Shown here one piece after another: positions 34,388-44,127 of a DNA stretch of 64,000 bases. How positions within the stretch are numbered: the first letter of the stretch is position 1; every line of letters begins with the position of its first letter. The DNA lies in the NCBI GenBank assembly GCA_032622095.1, contig CP136066.1:62776609-62840608 (forward strand). Direction: 5' to 3'. This DNA is from Siphonodentalium dalli (taxonomy: Eukaryota > Mollusca > Scaphopoda > Gadilida > Siphonodentaliidae). Below the pieces are notes generated by a model. That model was not told the DNA's origin. It searched no databases and saw only the letters and a program-made list of their open reading frames with translations. The position numbers and the translations under genes were made by a program.

Positions 34388-34728
34388 GCGCCAGAGGATT
34401 TAGTCATGCAAAGAGTAAAATCCAAGATGGCTGCCAGCAGACATATTTTATGGCCGAATGAGCCCAAAATGACTGGTTCCCATCTAGGCATCTACATATC
34501 AATATTAACATCTATGATAAATTTCATGATGATCCTACCAAAGGTGCGACGTGTAGCCCGTGAGAAATGATTTAGTCATGCAGAGTAAAATTCAAGATGG
34601 CTGCTGGCGGCCATGTATTTTGGCCCAAAATGACTCATTCCCATCTACATGTCAATATTAACATCCATGACAAATTTTATGATGATCTGACAAAAGGTAC
34701 GACATGTAGCCCGTGCTAAAGGAAATTG
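34388..34728. repeat. Direct repeat of about 168 bp (two units)
   Basis: Both units begin with 'gatttagtcatgcaaagagt' or its variant, continue 'aagatggctgc', 'cccaaaatgact', and end 'cgacatgtagcccgtg' or 'cgacgtgtagcccgtg'. A further relative starts at about 32215. These are part of a dispersed repeat I cannot name. Confidence 0.65.
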
Positions 34729-34985
34729 TTGATGAATCACACACATGCTCACACGGATACCATGCCATGGCAATAGCTCAAACTTTACAAAAGTAAAGTT
34801 GAGTTAAAAATGGCCCGAACTCATATGAAACTAATTAGACAGAACCAATATTCAAACTTGGCCTGTAGTTTTTGCTGGGAAATACACAAACCAGCTTTGG
34901 TTCAGATAAAATAATCAAAACTGGAGTTATCGATCGGAAACCAAAATAACGCCAAGAAGAATCTTTACTTGAAGCAGACATTGAA

Positions 34986-37805
34986 GTGTTAGAAAATCGG
35001 CTTACTGATGATGATGGTATTGAGAAATTACAACAACTTAAACTACGATTAGAAGATATAAGAAAAAAGAAATTAGAAGGCGCAATGATACGTTCAAGAG
35101 CTCGATGGGTCAGTGATGGGGAAAAACCAACTAAATATTTTCTTAACTTAGAAAAAAGACATTATATGAATAAAGCACTTCTTCGGGTTGAAAAAGAGGA
35201 TGGTAAAGTGGTTACAGATCAAAATGATATTCTCGAACAGGCCAAACTATATTATGAAAAATTATATGAAAATAGACACGAGAACACAAATGTATCGGAC
35301 ATTGAACAATTTGTTCGCGTTCAAAATGATAACACAAATAATTTCCCAAATAAATTATCTCCAGAAATCTCTCACACCCTTGAATCACGTATTTCTGAAA
35401 ACGAGGCATTAACCTATTTAAAACATATGCGCAATAACAAAAGCCCTGGTTCCAGTGGCTTCTCGTGTGATTTTTATAAAATGTTTTGGAATAAAATTGG
35501 TAAATTCCTAGTTAGGTCATTAAACTACGGCTTAGATAAAGGTGAATTATCGGTTACACAGAAACACGGTATTCTTACTCTGATTCCAAAAGAAAACAAA
35601 CCAAAACAATTCCTAAAAAACTGGCGACCTATTTCACTTCTTAATGTGTCATACAAAATTTTATCCGGTATACTTTCTGAAAGATTGAAAAGTGTAATTC
35701 AATATCTTATTCATCATGACCAGAGTGGGTTTTTAAAAGGTAGATTCATTGGCGAAAATATACGATTAATATCAGACATCCTGTCCACAACAAAATCTGC
35801 TAATATCCCTGGACTACTTGTACTCCTTGACTTCGAAAAAGCTTTTGATTCGGTCTCATGGTCATTCTTGTCGTCAGTCTTAAAATACTTTGGGGATAAT
35901 TTTATTAAAATCATTAATTGCTTGTATAACGGTATATCGTCAAATGTCAATATCAACGGGCATATGTCTCGTAGCTTCAGAATCTCGAGGGGCTGTCGCC
36001 AAGGTGATCCAATTTCGCCTTACATTTTTTTATTGTGTGTAGAAATATTAGGTATAGGATTCCGGAAACGGAAAAATATCAAGGGTATTAAGATAGGGAA
36101 TTCAGAATTTAAACTTTCACAATATGCTGACGATACCTCATTATTTCTTGATGGTGACCCCCAAAGCCTTGACAATGCATTCGAGCTATTACATGACTTT
36201 TATCTTATTTCAGATTTAAAAATTAATTACGACAAAACAGTTGCGGTATGGATTGGTAAGAAAAGAGATTGTACTGACTCTATATGTGACAGATGGAAAA
36301 TAAGATGGCTATCAAATGGTTTTAAAGTTCTCGGTGTAAATTTCCAATTAGATGCCGATGATATATTTTCGAATAATTACATCACAGCGTACAACCAGAT
36401 ACGAACAATTTTTTCTGTGTGGTCTAAAAGACACCTGACGGTTATCGGGAGAGTCACAATATTCAAGTCATTGGTACTTTCTAAACTCTCGTTTTTATTT
36501 ATGACAATTCCAAATCCACCAAAAACATTCTTAACTGACATAAACAAAGACATATATAATTTCATATGGGATAAAAAACCTGACAAAATTGCTAGGAAAT
36601 ATTTTCAACAAGACTATTCCATGGGAGGTTGTAAAATGATTGATATCCAAACATTTATGCATTCAATGAAAATATCATGGGTGAAACGCTACATAACTCA
36701 ACCGGAGTCTTGGCAAAACCTCATCCGATATCAAATGGAGTGTACAAACAATGACAAATGGTATCTATCGAATGGATGTGCCCTTAATAGATATAAAAGC
36801 AAATATATCAATCAATTCTGGATAGATGTTCTAGATGCATGGAAAATATTAAACTTAAAGATGGCCCCAAAAACGCACAGTGATGTGCTCTCATCGACGA
36901 TTGTAAATAACGATATTTTCAAAATAAACAAACACGCAATTAATGACAGATCGTTGGCCCTTCGTGGCATATATTTTGTGAACGATCTTATGTGTGATAA
37001 TAACAAATTAATGTCCTATGACGAAGCAAAGCGGTTATATGGCATTAAAACAGATTTTTTGACATACAACGGTATAATCTCTTCAATAACAAAATACCTA
37101 ACTAAAATGGAAAACTCTAGTAGCTATCAACAAAGTAACAACGAACGACTGAACAACCCAATACTACCGTATCAGATCGAACACTTACTCAAATCGAATT
37201 CGAAATATATATACAATTGCATTCAAGACCCAAAAATGAACATGAACCTCATCTCAAAATGGGAGAAGAAACTAAATATGCACCATGAATTAGACTGGTG
37301 GTCAGACGTTTTTAAAACTCCCTTTGTTCAGTTTTGTGACACGAAATATGTATGGTTTCAATATCGGATAAACAATAGAATATTAGGGACTAACAATGTA
37401 CTAAAGAAAATGGGTCGATCTGAAAATGATACATGTTCTTTTTGTAAAATTGAAAAAGAGACCATTAGTCATCTTATGTTTCAATGTCACATTATTGCTT
37501 CGCTGTGGAATGAGATTCGTATATGGATATTTAACACGACTTCAAATAAATTAGAAATTAATTCAAACACTATTTTATTTGGCAAAGCTGATACTTTGAA
37601 AATTGATCCACTCCTCCAAACGATCTTGGTCATAATTAAGTATAATATATACCGATCAAAGATGAGATCTGAATTACCAAAATTGCAAAATATCCAAGCA
37701 GAAATACGAACGTACGCAAAAACTGAAAGATGGATTTTTTACAGCAAATCTAGATATACTGAGTTCGAATATCGGTGGGATAAATGGAAAGGTCTGTTAC
37801 ACTAG
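34986..37805 (+). CDS. LINE reverse transcriptase ORF (L1/Tx1-like), 5'-truncated but open
   Basis: The ORF encodes 939 residues of a non-LTR retrotransposon ORF2, which copies element RNA into DNA at the target site. An N-terminal Lys/Glu-rich helical part (1-100) contains RARWVSDGEKPTKYFLNLEK. RT motifs follow: NWRPISLLNVSYKIL near 215, QSGFLKGRF near 247, LLDFEKAFDSVSW with Asp282, SRGCRQGDPISPYIFLL near 340, and QYADDTSLF with Asp382-Asp383. A C-terminal CCHC-like knuckle (CSFCKIEKETISHLMFQC) lies near 817-834. The APE endonuclease expected upstream is missing, and the reading runs into a TAA before 34950, so the copy is 5'-truncated, as is usual for LINEs. The absence of any stop in 2.8 kb points to recent insertion. 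It sits in an intron of the MULE gene in the same orientation. The ATG is simply the first available. Confidence 0.9.
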   Translation: MLENRLTDDDGIEKLQQLKLRLEDIRKKKLEGAMIRSRARWVSDGEKPTKYFLNLEKRHYMNKALLRVEKEDGKVVTDQNDILEQAKLYYEKLYENRHENTNVSDIEQFVRVQNDNTNNFPNKLSPEISHTLESRISENEALTYLKHMRNNKSPGSSGFSCDFYKMFWNKIGKFLVRSLNYGLDKGELSVTQKHGILTLIPKENKPKQFLKNWRPISLLNVSYKILSGILSERLKSVIQYLIHHDQSGFLKGRFIGENIRLISDILSTTKSANIPGLLVLLDFEKAFDSVSWSFLSSVLKYFGDNFIKIINCLYNGISSNVNINGHMSRSFRISRGCRQGDPISPYIFLLCVEILGIGFRKRKNIKGIKIGNSEFKLSQYADDTSLFLDGDPQSLDNAFELLHDFYLISDLKINYDKTVAVWIGKKRDCTDSICDRWKIRWLSNGFKVLGVNFQLDADDIFSNNYITAYNQIRTIFSVWSKRHLTVIGRVTIFKSLVLSKLSFLFMTIPNPPKTFLTDINKDIYNFIWDKKPDKIARKYFQQDYSMGGCKMIDIQTFMHSMKISWVKRYITQPESWQNLIRYQMECTNNDKWYLSNGCALNRYKSKYINQFWIDVLDAWKILNLKMAPKTHSDVLSSTIVNNDIFKINKHAINDRSLALRGIYFVNDLMCDNNKLMSYDEAKRLYGIKTDFLTYNGIISSITKYLTKMENSSSYQQSNNERLNNPILPYQIEHLLKSNSKYIYNCIQDPKMNMNLISKWEKKLNMHHELDWWSDVFKTPFVQFCDTKYVWFQYRINNRILGTNNVLKKMGRSENDTCSFCKIEKETISHLMFQCHIIASLWNEIRIWIFNTTSNKLEINSNTILFGKADTLKIDPLLQTILVIIKYNIYRSKMRSELPKLQNIQAEIRTYAKTERWIFYSKSRYTEFEYRWDKWKGLLH

Positions 37806-38480
37806 TACAGTTAAACAGCACATACATAACTATAGATATTTACATGTATGCTGGAAATGTAGTACATAACATTGCACATGCCTGGCACACAAGTATTCCG
37901 TAAATATTATTTAGTATTGTAAAAACTGTGTTTAAACACGAATGTGGACCAGACATGTGCCGTGTTGTGTGACTTACCTAATAGTATGCTTACTTATTTG
38001 AATCATATAGTGAGTAAAATTAATTGCATACCACCTATCCATGCCGTACATAATCACGTTACGTAAATATACCAGATTTTAAGACTTTTAGCTCGATGCT
38101 AACACTAATTAATAATCCCTCAATGTTAATATTTTGCATTATGTAATTACCATATATATACCTAATAACGTGAGGGACTCAGAAAAAATTACAAATAATA
38201 CATATACCCAATATTTCATTTTCATTATATTCATTATATTTATTATTATAACTAATGGAAATTTAATATAACTAAACAACACAGCATTCATAGAACCATT
38301 CACTCCACACTCTTTTTTCTCTTCTACCTTTCTACAGTCTCAAAAAAATAAAAAATAACGAAAGAGACAAAAACTGTTTAATTACCAACCATTAACTGTA
38401 ATATAATTCATGTATTATTACAATGTATTTGTCTTTTTTCAAATAAAAATTTATAAAAATAAAAAATAAAAAAAATAACG
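37806..38480 (+). other. LINE 3' untranslated region and A-rich tail
   Basis: AT-rich non-coding DNA follows the TAG at 37803-37805. A-rich tracts at 38341-38352 and especially at about 38440-38478 (repeated 'aaataaaa' forms) look like the polyadenylated end of the LINE. Just beyond is a 'ggacagatggacggacat' stretch that also occurs in similar form at 41341-41356, i.e. flanking host repeat. The first MULE core exon begins 100 bp later. Confidence 0.55.
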
Positions 38481-38578
38481 GACAGATGGACGGACATACT
38501 GATTACATCATACACTTTTGTTTTCAACAATTCAGAAGGGCATATCAAAATTAACAAACCTTCAAATCTCTCTTTCAG

Positions 38579-38965
38579 AATGATCAGGTTTAGCTCGAGC
38601 ATCAGTGTGACAGCTGAAAAAAAGAAGGTGGCAATATTTTTTATCAAGCAAAAAAATATGACAGCAAATTTCTGTTTGCATATCAAAATCAAATGCAGGT
38701 AAGTCTCTTTAATAAATTGGCAAAATTGTTCTACTCGATGCAACATACCAAACATCTATATATTCTCTGCCACTGTTTTTTCTCTGTGTAAAGACCAATA
38801 TCGATTACTCTGTGGTTGGCTGTTTCGTGACGGAGGATGAGACAGTTGCCAGTATGCAAAAAGGGTTACGTGTATTCAAAAATTGGAACAAAGACTGGCA
38901 GCCATCATACTTTATGACAGACTGCTGTGATGAGGAGATTCGAGCTGTTGAGAATGTTTTTGAAG
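38579..38965 (+). pseudogene. MULE gene exon: catalytic core part 1 (first and second Asp)
   Basis: The acceptor TCTTTCAG precedes. The frame reads GGNIFYQAKKYDSKFLFAYQ and, after a one-base shift near 38722, IVLLDATYQTSIYSLPLFFL and CVKTNIDYSVVGCFVTEDE, then QPSYFMTDCCDEEIRAVENVF. The Asp codon at 38737-38739 (LLDATY) and the Asp at 38920-38922 (MTDCC) are the first two DDE residues of MULE transposases. Stops near 38595-38625 also break the first part. The donor GTGGGT follows GAAG and splices in phase to 39527. Confidence 0.8.
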
Positions 38966-39094
38966 GTGGGTACAAGACTATGCAGACATAAATATATTTT
39001 CAGTTTTAACTGAAAGATGAATTGTTTCTTTTTATAGGTTAATTTAAGCTTTCACATGACTAAAATCTATGGAGTGGCTAAAAACGCTTGATTC

Positions 39095-39405
39095 TCTACC
39101 ATGTCCGGATGGAGGAGGGTCCAGCTATGCCACAACATCCATAATACAAGCCCAGATTCCAAAGGGATAGTTACATAAACATTTTCTAAGATGAGCCCTT
39201 ATAATGCTGAACCCCAAATTAGAGCATGTGCGGTAAAAATTAAGTCAACCATAACTGTGTCGGGTCCAGATGCAGGAGGGTCAAGATATAATGACCCAAC
39301 ATCCATAATACATGTCAAGAATCCAAAGATATAGGCACATACACATATTTTATGATGGGCCCTTAAATGTTTGAACCCCAAATTGAAGTCCGCTATACCT
39401 GTCGA
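39095..39405. repeat. Intronic direct repeat of about 155 bp
   Basis: Two units share 'ccatgtccggatggaggagg' versus 'gtgtcgggtccagatgcagg', 'caacatccataatac', 'attccaaag.gata' and 'gctgaaccccaaatt' versus 'gtttgaaccccaaatt'. They lie between the MULE exons at 38579-38965 and 39527-39767. Confidence 0.6.
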
Positions 39406-39526
39406 GAGTAAATGGATGGACAAACAAAAATGATTGACTGCTTGATACCATAACACGATACAGGCATATACAATTCACCGTATGTATTCAAAGTCTAACA
39501 AGGGCTATTCTCTTTATTAATTGTAG

Positions 39527-39767
39527 GTTGCAAGGTTTACCTCTGTGACTTTCATCGTGAACAGGCCTGGGCAGGTGGATCAGAACAAAGGACAGTGGGG
39601 TCAAGCAGTCAGAGGAAGAAATCAAAGCTCGCATGAGGACGATTGCCCATGCCAGATCGGAAGAAGACCACACTGCCGCAATCAGCGAATTGAAGGAGTC
39701 TTCAATATACAATGAAAAGCCAAAATTGCAGAATTATTTCAACAAGACGTGGCTACCAATACACAAG
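39527..39767 (+). pseudogene. MULE gene exon: CxxH block, frameshifted
   Basis: The joined reading is VFEGCKVYLCDFHREQAW, containing the C-x2-H motif that lies between the second Asp and the Glu in MULE cores. A one-base loss near 39566 moves the frame to RWIRTKDSGVKQSEEEIKAR and MRTIAHARSEEDHTAAISEL, which ends TWLPIHK at the donor GTAAAT. Splicing in phase to 40570 follows. Confidence 0.75.
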
Positions 39768-40569
39768 GTAAATTGTAATACCACTTTACTAAATTTTCTT
39801 ACACAGGCCTGCAAATTTGAGGCGAAAGAGAGTTCAGTTCACCCGAAGGTTACACCTAAAATGAAAATGCCCTGAACGAAAAATAGGTTGAGTCAAAATA
39901 GTTCTCATGATAACTGATTCTCACATTAATTATATCTCAAATAAGTCCAGAAATGAGACATTATGGCATCAGATCAATGTGTTGCCCATCTCACTGCGAA
40001 CCTCAATCATGAACGACCTATGACCTCATCTCCTCAAAACATTGCACTGATATATTATACATTCTATGTTATTAGCTGAGCGATGGACGAATATTATTAC
40101 TTGAATGTTTCTTCTTTTCGAAACAAATGTAAACATTCTATATATATTTAAGTAATTAACATAATTCTATGATTTCTTTATATCCTCCGGTTTTGGGGAC
40201 GGCAGGAAGACAGCCTTTACAGGTTATGCCGTCCCCAATAACTCATTGTCTGTATAAATTAATTGTGTAAAAATATATGTTATATTGAGTTATGAATAAA
40301 TACTCATAGTCATAGTCTAGTTAATTATGCCAGTTGCACTGATTATATCAGTTTGTTAAATCTATGTGTTACCTTAGCATATATCATAACATACCAATGC
40401 TAAAGACTCAAAGAGTTTTAGTTTCCAAATTGCTTTGATGACTTATCATAATTATTCGTCAATTCCAAGGATCTGAAAAAAATAAAATAAATTAAATTAT
40501 TTGTGAAAACCATAGTAGTATGCTGTCTAAACATGATTGTTAAAACTATCCCATTATTTTAACTTCCAG

Positions 40570-40748
40570 AGATGGGCATCGTGCTTCAGGGAAGGGTGGC
40601 AAAACATGATAAAAACAAATAACGGTGTCGAACGGCAAAATAGGATTCTGAAGGAAAACTACAGTTACATGAAAAGGTTGAAGAACCTGAAAATTAGTCA
40701 ACTTCTAAAAATTGTTGTCAATGAATTCTTTGTTGACATGATGGAAAT
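40570..40748 (+). pseudogene. MULE gene exon: catalytic Glu (TNNGVERQN)
   Basis: The acceptor CTTCCAG precedes and the donor GTAAGT follows. It is fully open: RWASCFREGWQNMIKTNNGV then ERQNRILKENYSYMKRLKN. The Glu codon at 40630-40632 in the NNGxExxN motif is the third DDE residue. The split codon at the 3' end joins 41733 to give MEMYEEENMTQF. Confidence 0.82.
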
Positions 40749-41732
40749 GTAAGTAATGCACACATGTATAAATCTACCCTTGAATTAGGTTGAACATATC
40801 GAACAAAAGTTTTTTTCTTAAGAATGAGGCCTCAAATCTGCAAAATTAAGTTCTGAATTATGCGACACTTTTAGCTCACCTGGGATCAACTTTCATGGAA
40901 TTCTATATAATTAATTCAAGTTAACAACCGGAAAACAAAATAATTGGCAAATTCCAAGTCGAACAAGCGTTCCCTGGGGGCGATGGGCATTTTCAAAATA
41001 TGCTAAAAATTTATTGAAATCAGTTCATATATGCTTGAGATTCATTAAATTTGTTCAGTTTGGGGCATAACATTTATTATCAAAGGACAGTAACTCTGGT
41101 AAAAATGTATCACTAAGAAGATCGTGAACTTGTTCCAGAAACTCATATTGTGAACTTCATTTCATGTACAAATAATCTTTCAAATGTCCAGCCGGGACTA
41201 GTTTGCGAACTTGTTTAAGACATTCATTTAAACTTGATTTTCTCAATAAAGGGCACACAGACAAAGATTCATCAAATTCCGTCTAATTTTATTTGAGTTA
41301 TCATCCGGACAACATTTGATTCCAACAGAAGGACACGCAGGCGGACAGACAGATGGATGGATATTTTAGTTATGGCCACACTGCTCAAACTTGACCTGTA
41401 ATTTGGTCTAGAGTGAGTGGAAAACTCACATTTCAAATTTAGTTCCAATAAATTAACCCAAAACGAATGCAAGGACAGACTAGTCACATAACAAACTTTT
41501 TTTTCAAACGGGCATATAAAAATACAGATCCAAATTAAGACTGTACAAGATGGAATTTTTCTGTAAATTTAATCGCATGTCAGGAAGAGATACACTGTCG
41601 CAATCAAGTGTATTCAAATTCCAAATTTATAGTAAACAATTCCCATTTATTCATTAGTAGGGAAGATTAGCGGTTAAGTTCTATATGTTTAAGTTCGTAT
41701 TTGAACATGGTGGACTCTTCTTATTTTTACAG

Positions 41733-42053
41733 GTATGAGGAAGAGAATATGACACAGTTCGACAGCTACAGGAGATACAACAAAGTCCTTCTAAATTATT
41801 TGCACAACAGACCAAGGAAATTTGTGCAACACTGTATTAAGAAAGAATCTTTGGCTAAACAGATCCCGAAGGAAGAAGTGAATGCGCATCATCCACAGGG
41901 AACTTGGGACATGGAAGTACCTACATGGTGGGTACTTATAAAATAAATCTTGCAGTCCCAAGTTGCTCTTGTGGAGACTGGATACGGCATTTCATGCCAT
42001 GCAAGCACATGCTATTGTTATGCATCACTCTGGATCATGGGAGCAACTTTCTA
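41733..42053 (+). pseudogene. MULE gene exon: C-terminal region and SWIM zinc finger
   Basis: It opens with YEEENMTQFDSYRRYNKVLL and KQIPKEEVNAHHPQGTWDME, then shifts frame near 41925 to YMVGTYKINLAVPSCSCGDW and IRHFMPCKHMLLL. CxC...CxH with an intervening Trp is the SWIM finger that follows the DDE core in MULEs; all four zinc ligands are present. The frame ends at a TAA just after 42060. Confidence 0.78.
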
Positions 42054-42078
42054 GTGAGCATATAAGCCATTGTTCCAG

Positions 42079-42639
42079 CTAGGGAATGATATGGGCCATC
42101 AAGTGACAAATGAATCCACTGGCGATGAGGTTTTGAATGGAGAAGTAGTTGCAGAAGTGGTTGAAGCGATTGAAGTGGTTGAAGCGGAAGCGGTTGAAGC
42201 AGTATTAGTAGAGCCACTTTCGGTCACTGCAGGCAGGTTGCGGGATGAATTGAGAAGAATAAAAGATCTAACCTACATAATAGAAGACCCGGATGCTATG
42301 AAACAAGCACAAGTTAACATTCAAGCAATTTACTACACCCTCAGAGATAAGTGCGCCCAACAAGATGGCATGCTACTTGCGCCAAGAAGAAATGAAGTAA
42401 AAAAGAAAGAGATGCAAAGTTTTATGTATCGGTATGGCAGGTTGCCAAAAGCGCAGAAAAGAAGGAATCAGTTCAAGCAAGAGAAGGTCAACAGTAAAAA
42501 GAAGAAAAAGAAAGAAGATAACTGTTACGCTGACTCAACAACAAGCACAGTGCCAATGGACAACAACATCCCATGCGAGGTATTTCTGGACTATCTAGAT
42601 TACCAGGAGGGTGTGAAAGATGTAGCAAATGTATTATAG
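42079..42639 (+). pseudogene. MULE gene: post-SWIM helical and Lys-rich segment
   Basis: An open frame (ATG at 42070) begins with an acidic Glu/Val repeat (EVVEAIEVVEAEAVEAV), continues with a helical segment (LRDELRRIKDLTYIIEDPDA) and a strongly basic patch (NSKKKKKKEDN, near 42496-42525) that could serve as a nuclear localisation signal, and stops at 42637. The downstream coding continues in another frame, so a shift lies near 42600-42640. Confidence 0.55.
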
Positions 42640-42824
42640 AGGAAGTTGAGGCGATTGAGGATGATGTGGAGGTCGAGCATGTTGAAGAGGTGGAGAATGT
42701 AGAGGAGGTCGAGAAAGTGGAGGATGTAGAGGTCGAGGATGTAGAGGCGATTGAGGATGTAGAGGAGATTGAGGATGGAGATGAAAGTCAGGAAAATATG
42801 ACAAACACCAGCAGTGAGGCTTGA
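42640..42824 (+). repeat. In-frame acidic minisatellite (Glu-Asp-Val repeats)
   Basis: Short units of about 15-30 bp ('gaggatgtagaggtcgagga' types) encode EVEAIEDVEEIED-like peptides just before the Ulp1-like domain. The reverse strand also shows ORFs of 65 and 80 codons across it, which are artefacts of the low-complexity repeat. A TGA immediately precedes the ATG at 42825. Confidence 0.7.
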
Positions 42825-43511
42825 ATGACAATCAACAACCATATTCTCACAAATGGAGAGAAAGAAATCCTTCTGTCATCTGATCAATGGATCAATGACA
42901 AAATAGTATCTGTTTGCAAATATATCCTGAAATTTCCAGATATTAATGGCAATATAGATGAATTTGTGGAAATTCTGGACATAAATGACCATTGGGTTTG
43001 TGCTTCAACTTTAGGAACTCGAAGTAAAGGAATTAGTAAGATTTGTGACAGTATGAAGACAACAACATTTGATAGCAGTTCCAAGGATAAGCTAGCAAAA
43101 TTAATTTCTTCAAATTCGGAAACCATTACATTGAAAATAGAAGATGTGCACAGGGAAATTAACATGTCAAATTTTGCATTATGTGCTGTGGCATATGCAA
43201 CTCACTTATGCCACAAGAAAAACCCCAAAGAAGTAGTTTTCGAAAGTTCCCTCTTCAGAAACCACATGGCAGCCTGCTTTCAACAAGGGATTATAACAAC
43301 ATTTCCAGTTCTCGAAGACAGGGTGTCAGCCCAAATCACACCTACAGTTGCATTCTGTGTCTACTGCCATTGCATGATGCCATATAACGAAGTGGAGTCA
43401 GACATGATTGAACGCAGACTGTGTCAAGAATGGTTTCACACAACATGTGAAACCATTTCCAAGAAGGATATGAGACCATCTGCCAAATGGGTCTGCAAGG
43501 ATTGTGCTTAA
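42825..43511 (+). pseudogene. Ulp1-like (C48) protease domain with PHD-like finger, catalytic Cys replaced
   Basis: This 228-codon frame is the terminal part of the MULE-associated protein. LSSDQWINDKIVSV matches the Ulp1 'WLNDxxI' entry. NDHWVCAS supplies the active-site His and ICDSM the Asp. The nucleophile block reads SNFALCAVAYATHLCHKK where relatives have SDCGLFAIAFAT, so the Cys position holds Phe and a Cys appears three residues later; de-SUMOylase-type activity is unlikely. The C-terminus is PHD-like: CVYCHCMMPY, ERRLC, EWFHTTC, WVCKDC. One expected ligand of the second Cys pair is replaced by Arg. Ulp1-carrying MULEs are known from plants (Kaonashi type); animal fusions of this kind are known to me only in general terms. 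The region is open without a break, unlike the upstream exons. Confidence 0.7.
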
Positions 43512-43551
43512 CCCTTAGATGCATGGAGCTTCCTGAAATTTTGCGAAAACC

Positions 43552-43905
43552 CTGTGCCAATTCATTCTCTTATATATAAATGACTCTCGCATATATAAGA
43601 TAACACGTTGGCCTAACAATAGTTTCCTTGACATTGTAAGCCAGTGCATTATGTATGTATATATGAGACTCCCAATGGGAGACTCCCATATACAGTAATG
43701 CTCTAAGTAATCGACTCCTTACCCACAGCAGAATTATGGGTAACTTTTCAGGATTTAGTCGGAAATAGAGCTTTCCGATGGATGGCAACAAGCCATATAT
43801 CCGACTAAATCCTGAAAAGTTACCCATAATGCTGCTGTGGTTAAGATGTCGATTAATTAGGGAATTACGGTACATGGATAAGATAATCTGCTGGCACCAG
43901 ATATT
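43552..43905. mobile_element. MITE (CCTGTGCCAATGCATT family), copy 1, carrying a nested MITE
   Basis: It starts 'ccctgtgccaattcattctc' and ends '...ctggcaccagatattta'. The internal order (acattgtaagccagtgcatt, a 'gagactccca' box, 'catata') matches the copy at 46452-46641. The match is interrupted by a foreign 177-bp foldback element at 43693-43869, so the outer element is the older of the two. A third, very short relative is the palindrome at 61553-61600. Confidence 0.65.
43693..43869. mobile_element. Foldback MITE with about 70-bp arms, nested copy
   Basis: The left arm contains 'cagtaatgctctaagtaatc', 'cagcagaattatgggtaact' and 'tttcaggatttagtcgg'. The right arm is its inverse, ending '...gtcgattaattagggaattac'. 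The spacer is about 40 bp. It matches 45648-45824 along its full length but has more mismatches between its arms. Confidence 0.8.
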
Positions 43906-44127
43906 TAATGCTGCTCCATTCATGAACGGGTTAATGCATCTCTACTATAGCGACTCATCAACTTCAGCATTCACATGTTACTCACAAGCCTGGCAATAGT
44001 GAGCCTGACATTTGCAGAATAAGTTTCCTAGAGGGTAAATTTAATTAGTATCTTCAAATTCTTCTGGGGACTTCATTATGATTCTTATGGGAAGTTTCTA
44101 ATAGTCTCAAATTAACATTTCTGTTAG

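Larger units (their letters stand above)
28194..43511 (+). pseudogene. Mutator-like (MULE) transposase gene with SWIM, acidic, Ulp1-like and PHD parts; interrupted and frameshifted
   Basis: MULE transposases move DNA elements with a DDE RNase H-like core. Exons can be joined at consensus GT..AG sites in matching phase at 29992/30329, 30502/31714, 31922/32674, 38965/39527, 39767/40570 and 40748/41733. They give, in order: N-terminal region, an 'IDKIQELVREGV...EMRR' linker, DDE core with LLDATY, FMTDCCDEE, CDFH and TNNGVERQN, a SWIM finger, a Lys-rich tail, a Glu/Val/Asp repeat, an Ulp1-like domain and a PHD-like finger. Foreign DNA fills several introns: a recombinase/SGNH fragment, a 502-bp TTAA element, a TIR element and a LINE. 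At least three frameshifts and some stops break the reading. It is a pseudogene whose architecture is still readable. The combined length exceeds any simple MULE because the Ulp1/PHD part is attached. Confidence 0.75.

Noticed and set aside
38408-38755. 115-codon minus-strand ORF
   Set aside because: It is antisense to the LINE tail and to the MULE core exon; its translation is Phe/Leu/Ile-rich and motif-free.
42054-42078. Apparent GT..AG intron between the SWIM exon and the next frame
   Set aside because: It would be 25 bases long, too short for a spliceosomal intron; a frameshift or stop is more likely.
42600-42842. Minus-strand ORFs of 65 and 80 codons
   Set aside because: Antisense shadows of the Glu/Val/Asp low-complexity repeat.
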